Of a DNA stretch of 64,000 nt, positions 59,477-64,000 are shown piece by piece. The position numbers and the translations under genes were made by a program. The notes beneath the pieces are model-generated. The model was not told the DNA's origin. It searched no databases and was given only the letters and a program-made list of their open reading frames with translations. Numbering within the stretch: the first letter of the stretch is position 1; each line of letters starts with the position of its first letter. This DNA comes from Dongia deserti (GTDB lineage Bacteria > Pseudomonadota > Alphaproteobacteria > Dongiales > Dongiaceae), in NCBI RefSeq assembly GCF_003574735.1, contig NZ_QORW01000017.1:1-64000 (forward strand), written 5' to 3'.

Positions 59477-60082
59477 TCAGCCACCCAGTTTCTTCAACAG
59501 GTCCGAGGCTGACCCGAGCCTCTGACGCCGGAGCCGGATCCATTGCATCGCGTGCATCGCGAGCGAGGCGTTGTGCTTGGCGATCTGGGCCTCCTGACGC
59601 TGCAGGTATTCCGGGATTTCAGCGATCGTCTGCGCGATATACGCTGCCGCCGCATCGGCCTGCTGGGCGGGCACCGTCATTCCGATGATGAGCGTGTGGC
59701 CCCGGATTTCCCCGCGGGGCGGGTTCATGTTGTAGGGATTGGTCCGCAGGCGCCACAATCCGGGATCCCCTTTGAAGGGGATCGATTTCTTGGCCAGCAG
59801 GCCAGGAACGCGCACAGAGCTGTGATCGTGGCTATATCGGTCGCGCACTTCGACTTGGGTCTCTTGAACGCTCGGCGTCGCCGATTCGAAGTCGACGATG
59901 AGCGGCTGAACCGCATGCTCTTGCGCGATGTGTGCAGCGATTTCCTCGTCGGATCTTTCGGAGAAGAACTTGTCGGGCAGGGCGTCTACTTTGCTGCGGA
60001 GCAGCTCGACCTCATGGCGCAGGGCGTCGTCCAGTCCGACCTGATCACGGCGATAAAAGAGGAGGTCCCCCAGAGCAGCCAT
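59477..60082 (-). CDS. Unknown partner protein (202 aa) of the caspase-helicase
   Basis: A 201-204-residue protein of unknown family, encoded directly upstream of the caspase-helicase. The N-terminal ~55 residues are helical (ALGDLLFYRRDQVGLDDALR...DALPDKFF); a middle beta-rich part follows (QPLIVDFESATPSVQETQVE and VPGLLAKKSIPFKGDPGLWR with NPYNMNPPRGEIRGHTLIIG); the C-terminus is helical (IAEIPEYLQRQEAQIAKHNA). No catalytic motif is visible. It could be a sensor, an inhibitor or a substrate of the protease. ATG at 60082 is used; GTG at 60091 is an alternative. Confidence 0.7.
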   Translation of the reverse strand: MAALGDLLFYRRDQVGLDDALRHEVELLRSKVDALPDKFFSERSDEEIAAHIAQEHAVQPLIVDFESATPSVQETQVEVRDRYSHDHSSVRVPGLLAKKSIPFKGDPGLWRLRTNPYNMNPPRGEIRGHTLIIGMTVPAQQADAAAAYIAQTIAEIPEYLQRQEAQIAKHNASLAMHAMQWIRLRRQRLGSASDLLKKLGG

Positions 60083-60195
60083 AAAATTCACCTATCCCGA
60101 TGAGTCTCACCTGAATCTAAGCCTATCCAATATATATGGACCGGCGGCTACTGGCCCGCAAGATGCGCGATGTTCTTTTTTTGTCCCATCCTGGT

Positions 60196-60283
60196 GATAT
60201 CGAACTTCATGCTTTTCGGGAAAAGTTATCATTTTTCAGTTCGAGATATCGATCTTCAGCTCTTTCTGTGATATCGATTTTCA
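60196..60283. repeat. Three 14-bp direct repeats between the caspase-helicase operon and the Fic gene
   Basis: GATATCGAACTTCA (60196-60209), GATATCGATCTTCA (60245-60258) and GATATCGATTTTCA (60270-60283), all in one orientation, 49 and 25 bases apart. Consensus GATATCGAWYTTCA. Such spacing in a divergent intergenic region suggests an operator bound by a regulator of one or both flanking units. Confidence 0.7.
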
Positions 60284-60337
60284 GGGCAACATGGCTTGTG
60301 AAATCCGAAATCAGCTCTGTTAAGCGAGATTCAGAGA

Positions 60338-61909
60338 ATGACGGCCCTTATCCTTCCCGATCCCATCGGCCTTATCTGCGGCGAGGCCCTCCCCGCCGCA
60401 GCCCGTCCAGCGGGCTATGCGGCACTCGTCGCAGCATATCGCCTGAGCGTGCCCGCTCCCGACGAGCTCGTTGCAATCGGCGAGCGCCACACGTATCGGC
60501 AGGAAGGCCGCTGGCGCATCCTCACGCCTCGTTATCAGCCGGCAGAAACCGTCGCGGCGCACCTCGAATTCGCGCTACGCCATCAGGGGGTCGACCTCGC
60601 AGTGCTCAACGCGCTCTTCCAGACCCTCGCACCGGAGGTGATCGAAGAATGGGTCCGAAGTGAACCGACCGGACAATATGCAAGACGAACCTGGTTTCTG
60701 TATGAATGGCTGACAGGACGGCGCCTCGATCTCGCTGATGCACCCCGAGCACCCTACGCTGCCATTCTTGATCCACAGCAGCACTATGCGATCACCGGTG
60801 AGATGGTCACCCGCCATCGCGTTCGCAACAACCTGCCGGGTACATCCGACTTCTGTCCGCTCGTCCGTCGTACCGAAACGCTTGATGGCCTCCTTAGAGA
60901 CGATCTCGCTAACGAAGCCCGCGCGGTCGTCCAGCGTACTGCGCCGGACCTCATGGCTCGCGCTGCCGCCTTTCTATTACTGCAGGATTCGAAGGCGTCT
61001 TATGTCATCGAAGGCGAGCGGCCGCCCCAAGACCGGATCCAGCGTTGGGGCCAAGCGATCAGCGAGGCAGGTCAGGCTCCATTGACGGATGAGCAGCTGC
61101 TCCGTCTCCAGCGGATCGTGATCGGGGACGCGCGATTCACGCACATGGGATGGCGCCTCGCAGGCGGATTTGTTGGAAGCCGCGATCGCGATACCAACGC
61201 GCCGCTGCCGGATCACATCAGCGCAAGGCCCGATGACCTCAAGAGCCTGATTGGCGGTCTGATCGCCTACGACACCCGCAGCGAGATAGCAGACGGTGCG
61301 CTCAATCCAGTCATTGCCGCCGCTGCGGTTGCCTTCGGCTTCGTCTTCATCCATCCGTTTGAGGACGGAAATGGCCGAATTCACCGCTGGCTTGTTCATC
61401 ACGTCCTTGGTCGAAGAGGATTCAATCCACGCGGTATTGTCTTTCCGGTGTCGGCGGTCTTCCTGGAACGGCTCGAAGACTACAAGGCGGTCCTGGAGCA
61501 CTATTCACGACCGCGTCTGGCGCTCACCCAGTGGGAAACGACACCCCAACTGAACGTTCACGTCTTGAACGAAACACGGGATTTCTTCCGATTCTTTGAT
61601 GCGACACGCCAAGCGGAGTTCCTGGCGCAGTGCGTTGTACACACCATCCGGAACACGCTGCCGCAAGAGATCGATTATCTGCGGCGCTATGATGTGGCGA
61701 AACGTCGTGTAGAGGCGTTCGTCGAGCTTCCGGATACGACATTTGATCTGATGATGGGCTTCCTGCGCCAGAATGCCGGTCATTTTTCGAGGCGTGCGCG
61801 CGAGCGCGAGTTCAAGCAACTCACTGATGACGAAGCGCACGCTATCGAGGCGATCTATCAGGATCTGCTGATGGACAAGATCGAGCCAGTAGAACACGGA
61901 AAAGCCTAG
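60338..61909 (+). CDS. Fic-domain AMPylase/nucleotidyltransferase
   Basis: A 523-residue protein. The Fic core motif is HPFEDGNGRIHR (about residues 340-351), intact including the catalytic His. About 120 residues earlier SYVIEGE matches the inhibitory (S/T)xxxE(G/N) helix motif of class II Fic proteins, so auto-inhibition in cis is expected. The ~190-residue N-terminal region and the ~140-residue C-terminal helical region are unassigned. It is transcribed away from the caspase-helicase operon across the repeated motif, which suggests shared control. Fic domains AMPylate target proteins, and some act as toxins or phage-defence components. Confidence 0.88.
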   Translation: MTALILPDPIGLICGEALPAAARPAGYAALVAAYRLSVPAPDELVAIGERHTYRQEGRWRILTPRYQPAETVAAHLEFALRHQGVDLAVLNALFQTLAPEVIEEWVRSEPTGQYARRTWFLYEWLTGRRLDLADAPRAPYAAILDPQQHYAITGEMVTRHRVRNNLPGTSDFCPLVRRTETLDGLLRDDLANEARAVVQRTAPDLMARAAAFLLLQDSKASYVIEGERPPQDRIQRWGQAISEAGQAPLTDEQLLRLQRIVIGDARFTHMGWRLAGGFVGSRDRDTNAPLPDHISARPDDLKSLIGGLIAYDTRSEIADGALNPVIAAAAVAFGFVFIHPFEDGNGRIHRWLVHHVLGRRGFNPRGIVFPVSAVFLERLEDYKAVLEHYSRPRLALTQWETTPQLNVHVLNETRDFFRFFDATRQAEFLAQCVVHTIRNTLPQEIDYLRRYDVAKRRVEAFVELPDTTFDLMMGFLRQNAGHFSRRAREREFKQLTDDEAHAIEAIYQDLLMDKIEPVEHGKA

Positions 61910-62003
61910 ACTTGGACGCGTGTGGCCTGCAACGGCCCCAGTACGCAAAGCTCAGCACCTGCTGCGGGACGATCGGAGTTGGTTCAAGCTCGAACCCAAC
62001 TGC

Positions 62004-63146
62004 CTACTCGCCGGGCTGCAAGAGGATAGCTGGAACATCGCGATAGTGAGCGGCCCGTTCAACCCGCCGACATACTTTCGCCAGCACCGGTACCTTGCTC
62101 CGGGCACGCCTGAAGGCCTCAAGAGTTCGCTTGTCCACGAAAGTCACGTCGGCATATGCCGACAGGCAGGCAATGTGGAGATCATTGAGTCCGCTGCCCT
62201 TGCGTTCTGGCAAATCGGGCGCGTGACGCTGCAGACTGCGACGTATCGTCCAGGACGGGATCTGCTCCATTCGCACCTGCCGCTTAAGGTCCGACCAGGG
62301 AACGCCCACTGTCTCCGAGACAATCTTCAGCTGGGCTCGAAACAAACCCAGATCCAGCATTTCACCGACGGTGGAATCCATACGGAAATCTTCCGGCCCA
62401 ACTTCGAGAATGGCCAAGCCCTTCAGCACGAGCTCTGATGCGGTGGCTGGGGAGTCGCCAGCCAGAGCTTCTATTTCGCGTACGAAGGTAGCGGCCATTC
62501 CGCCTGGATCATTGATCCGGCGATCGCCGCGCTGCGCGATATCGACTGTGAAGCTGCCACGGAGTAGGTCGAGAGTGCGGCGAAGGTCTTTTCCTCGTCG
62601 CAATCCTCCATTTAGGAGGTCCGCCAAACGGACATCCTCAATATCCACCAGGTTTGTGTGTGCAAACGCCATGACCTGCCGGGCCTTGGTTGCCCGGCCC
62701 GCGAAGACAGGTCGCAGGAGGAGCCATTCCTCTGGATCGGGGCCGAGAAGATCTGCACCGGTTCCGACCTGGATCAAGCCAGATGCGGCCGTCTGGCGGA
62801 CCTCTGAGATATCAGCATTGGGCAGGGCATAGGCGGCACGGGCTTCGGATGCCAATAGGTCCGTTACCGTACCAGGACCTGTGCGTAGCGGACCATGTCC
62901 GATCCATGCCAGTAGTTTCATGCCTCCTATGAAGCGCAACCGAGACAACACCAGCGATGCATGGTGATGGTTTGCGATCTCCTCGATGTGATGGAATGTG
63001 AGCAGCGGCACATAGCCATTCCGTTCGAGCCAGATGCTGAAATCGGCGGCTGCGCTCCGGTCTTCTGCTCGCACCGACGACCAATCCCGTGCCCATTGCG
63101 TCAGATGGGAGCTGTCCAATGCCAAATAGCGGGGTTTGCGCAACAT
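62004..63146 (-). CDS. PIN-like nuclease-fold protein (380 aa)
   Basis: A 380-residue protein of unknown family. The N-terminal YLALDSSHLTQWARDW (Asp about 11) and the late GLNDLHIACLSAYADVTFVD motif followed by KRT have the acidic positions of a PIN-like RNase fold (first-strand D, mid-helix D before a xxA helix, and the D of a late strand), with a long insert of ~270 residues between them. PIN proteins cut RNA and often act in toxin-antitoxin or defence modules. It converges with the Fic gene and is co-directional with the SOD/HicB gene. Assignment is by pattern and needs structural confirmation. Confidence 0.55.
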   Translation of the reverse strand: MLRKPRYLALDSSHLTQWARDWSSVRAEDRSAAADFSIWLERNGYVPLLTFHHIEEIANHHHASLVLSRLRFIGGMKLLAWIGHGPLRTGPGTVTDLLASEARAAYALPNADISEVRQTAASGLIQVGTGADLLGPDPEEWLLLRPVFAGRATKARQVMAFAHTNLVDIEDVRLADLLNGGLRRGKDLRRTLDLLRGSFTVDIAQRGDRRINDPGGMAATFVREIEALAGDSPATASELVLKGLAILEVGPEDFRMDSTVGEMLDLGLFRAQLKIVSETVGVPWSDLKRQVRMEQIPSWTIRRSLQRHAPDLPERKGSGLNDLHIACLSAYADVTFVDKRTLEAFRRARSKVPVLAKVCRRVERAAHYRDVPAILLQPGE

Positions 63147-63240
63147 TCTATGCAGTTTTCCCTAGATGATTCTGCCGTTGAATCCCAGCAGCCACCGCCG
63201 CCTCCGCGTGGGCGATCGGGCTCTCGTGACACGCCAGATG

Positions 63241-63999
63241 TCACGCCTTGACGAGGCTGATGACGACCTCGGACCAGTCGAGATCGTGCCTTCCGGCCCA
63301 AGTCGGATCCGCTCGAATCTCTTCTAACGTCCGCGGTGTTGGAACCGGTTCGCCATGCGCACGTATCGACGCAATGTGGCCGACCGGAACTTCGGCTGCC
63401 ATTCGCCGTGCTTCCTCAATGGTTTCTTCCTGCGTCTGGCAGCCCGGCAGATCGGGAAAGAGGACTGACCAGCCGCGTAACGCCTCCGGGAACAAGACCG
63501 CAACATACCAATTGGATGCAGTGGGCTCCTCGGGCGCATCGTGCTCTTCCGCAGGCCGTAGGCGCTTCGCAGAGGTCGAGCGCTTGCGGGGCGCTTTGGT
63601 CCTCTTGCTCGCCACCACATCTTCGACGTTGATCCTGTCGAACTGTTCCCTTGCGGCATGACGCGCAAGGATCTTGACCAACTCAACAAGAGCAGCTTGT
63701 CCAGGGCCCGCTGCCCACTGATTCACGAGGCGACCCAGCCTCGCCGACCATGTCAGCAGCACCCAGCCGGAGCCACCCGCCAGCGCCTTTCCCATGGCGG
63801 CGAATTCGCGCTTCCAGGCCGCGACGCTGCCGAAGTCACGCTCCAGATGCTGGGCCAGCGCGCCTGCCGGATCGCCGCCATCCCCGCCAAGGCCATCGAA
63901 ATACACCTCGTGCAGGATGACGGAGTTCGCAGCGATCAGTTGCTCGTGCTTCAGGCCATTGATGTCGAAGACCGGCGCCTGGTCCCAGTCGAGCGCGGC
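63241..63999 (-). CDS. Truncated superoxide-dismutase-like domain fused to a HicB-like domain (5' end outside window)
   Basis: The minus-strand frame is open to the right window edge. The visible 252 codons comprise an Fe/Mn-SOD-like part (LIAANSVILHE, FDGLGGDGGDPAGAL, ALAGGSGWVLLTWSARLGRL), which lacks the final DxWxHAY metal-binding segment, then a linker (RHAAREQFDRINVEDVVASK), and then a HicB-like antitoxin fold (YVAVLFPEALRGWSVLFPDL, PGCQTQEETIEEARRMA). The internal GTG at 63906 could be a start only if the upstream part is not used. No hicA is next to it. It may be a chimera formed by deletion. Confidence 0.65.
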   Translation of the reverse strand, partial: AALDWDQAPVFDINGLKHEQLIAANSVILHEVYFDGLGGDGGDPAGALAQHLERDFGSVAAWKREFAAMGKALAGGSGWVLLTWSARLGRLVNQWAAGPGQAALVELVKILARHAAREQFDRINVEDVVASKRTKAPRKRSTSAKRLRPAEEHDAPEEPTASNWYVAVLFPEALRGWSVLFPDLPGCQTQEETIEEARRMAAEVPVGHIASIRAHGEPVPTPRTLEEIRADPTWAGRHDLDWSEVVISLVKA

Positions 64000-64000
64000 G

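Noticed and set aside
58259-59512. 417-codon plus-strand frame
   Set aside because: Antisense to the caspase-helicase gene, which has intact catalytic motifs.

Overview
The window is GC-rich, densely coded alphaproteobacterial DNA. The housekeeping block exopolyphosphatase - rlmE - guaB - RsmB-type methyltransferase - GNAT - guaA is the arrangement I associate with Rhodospirillales-type genomes; that placement is inference, since there is no rRNA gene to anchor taxonomy. Ordinary chromosomal DNA occupies about 1-8640 and 44026-54243. Two blocks look acquired: a compound tRNA-Gln island (8831-44042) and the start of a second island after guaA (54244 to the window end).

Left chromosome (1-8640): a tightly coupled seven-gene catabolic/uptake operon (agmatinase-type ureohydrolase, creatininase-family amidohydrolase, NMT1-type ABC transporter, two SDR dehydrogenases; most junctions are 4-bp ATGA overlaps), then a TPR lipoprotein on the minus strand and a class III adenylate cyclase with TolB-like and TPR regions.

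tRNA-Gln island (8831-44042): an intact tRNA-Gln(CUG) gene on the minus strand (44026-44099) sits next to a tyrosine integrase (42539-43987). An 18-20 bp copy of the tRNA 3' end recurs in the same orientation at 8831 and 30252, so the block reads as two tandem insertions. The left unit (8831-30269) is an old, eroding stress/envelope segment: ExoD, a giant NdvB-like cyclic beta-glucan synthase, a Crp/Fnr regulator, a second groEL, an EcfG-like sigma factor, several very small genes (zinc ribbons, membrane peptides, a basic peptide, DUF1488), and decayed pieces of mreB, a fatty-acid desaturase, a Na+/H+ antiporter and an integrase. The right unit (30252-44042) is a defence-type island: two HNH proteins, a small serine recombinase, two proteins with the HEPN RxxxxH motif, an Mrr-like endonuclease, a fused ATPase-TOPRIM protein resembling PARIS, a ParB-like protein and the integrase. 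Between its genes lie diverged copies of the recombinase 3' end and of a structured ~100-bp element, suggesting modular cargo acquisition.

Right chromosome (44026-54243): tRNA-Gln, a secreted protein, an APH-kinase fusion, then the exopolyphosphatase-to-guaA block. Palindromic repeats lie between guaB and the methyltransferase gene, and one is inserted in frame inside the methyltransferase gene.

guaA island (54244-64000, continuing outside): a P4-type integrase preceded by five arm-site-like repeats, an AlpA-like regulator, and a two-gene operon encoding an unknown 202-aa protein and a caspase-like protease fused to a Ski2-like helicase. Opposite it, across three 14-bp direct repeats, lies a Fic AMPylase with an intact inhibitory motif. 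A PIN-like protein and a truncated superoxide-dismutase/HicB fusion follow. The caspase-helicase operon and the recombinase/repeat cargo island are the best candidates for undescribed systems.
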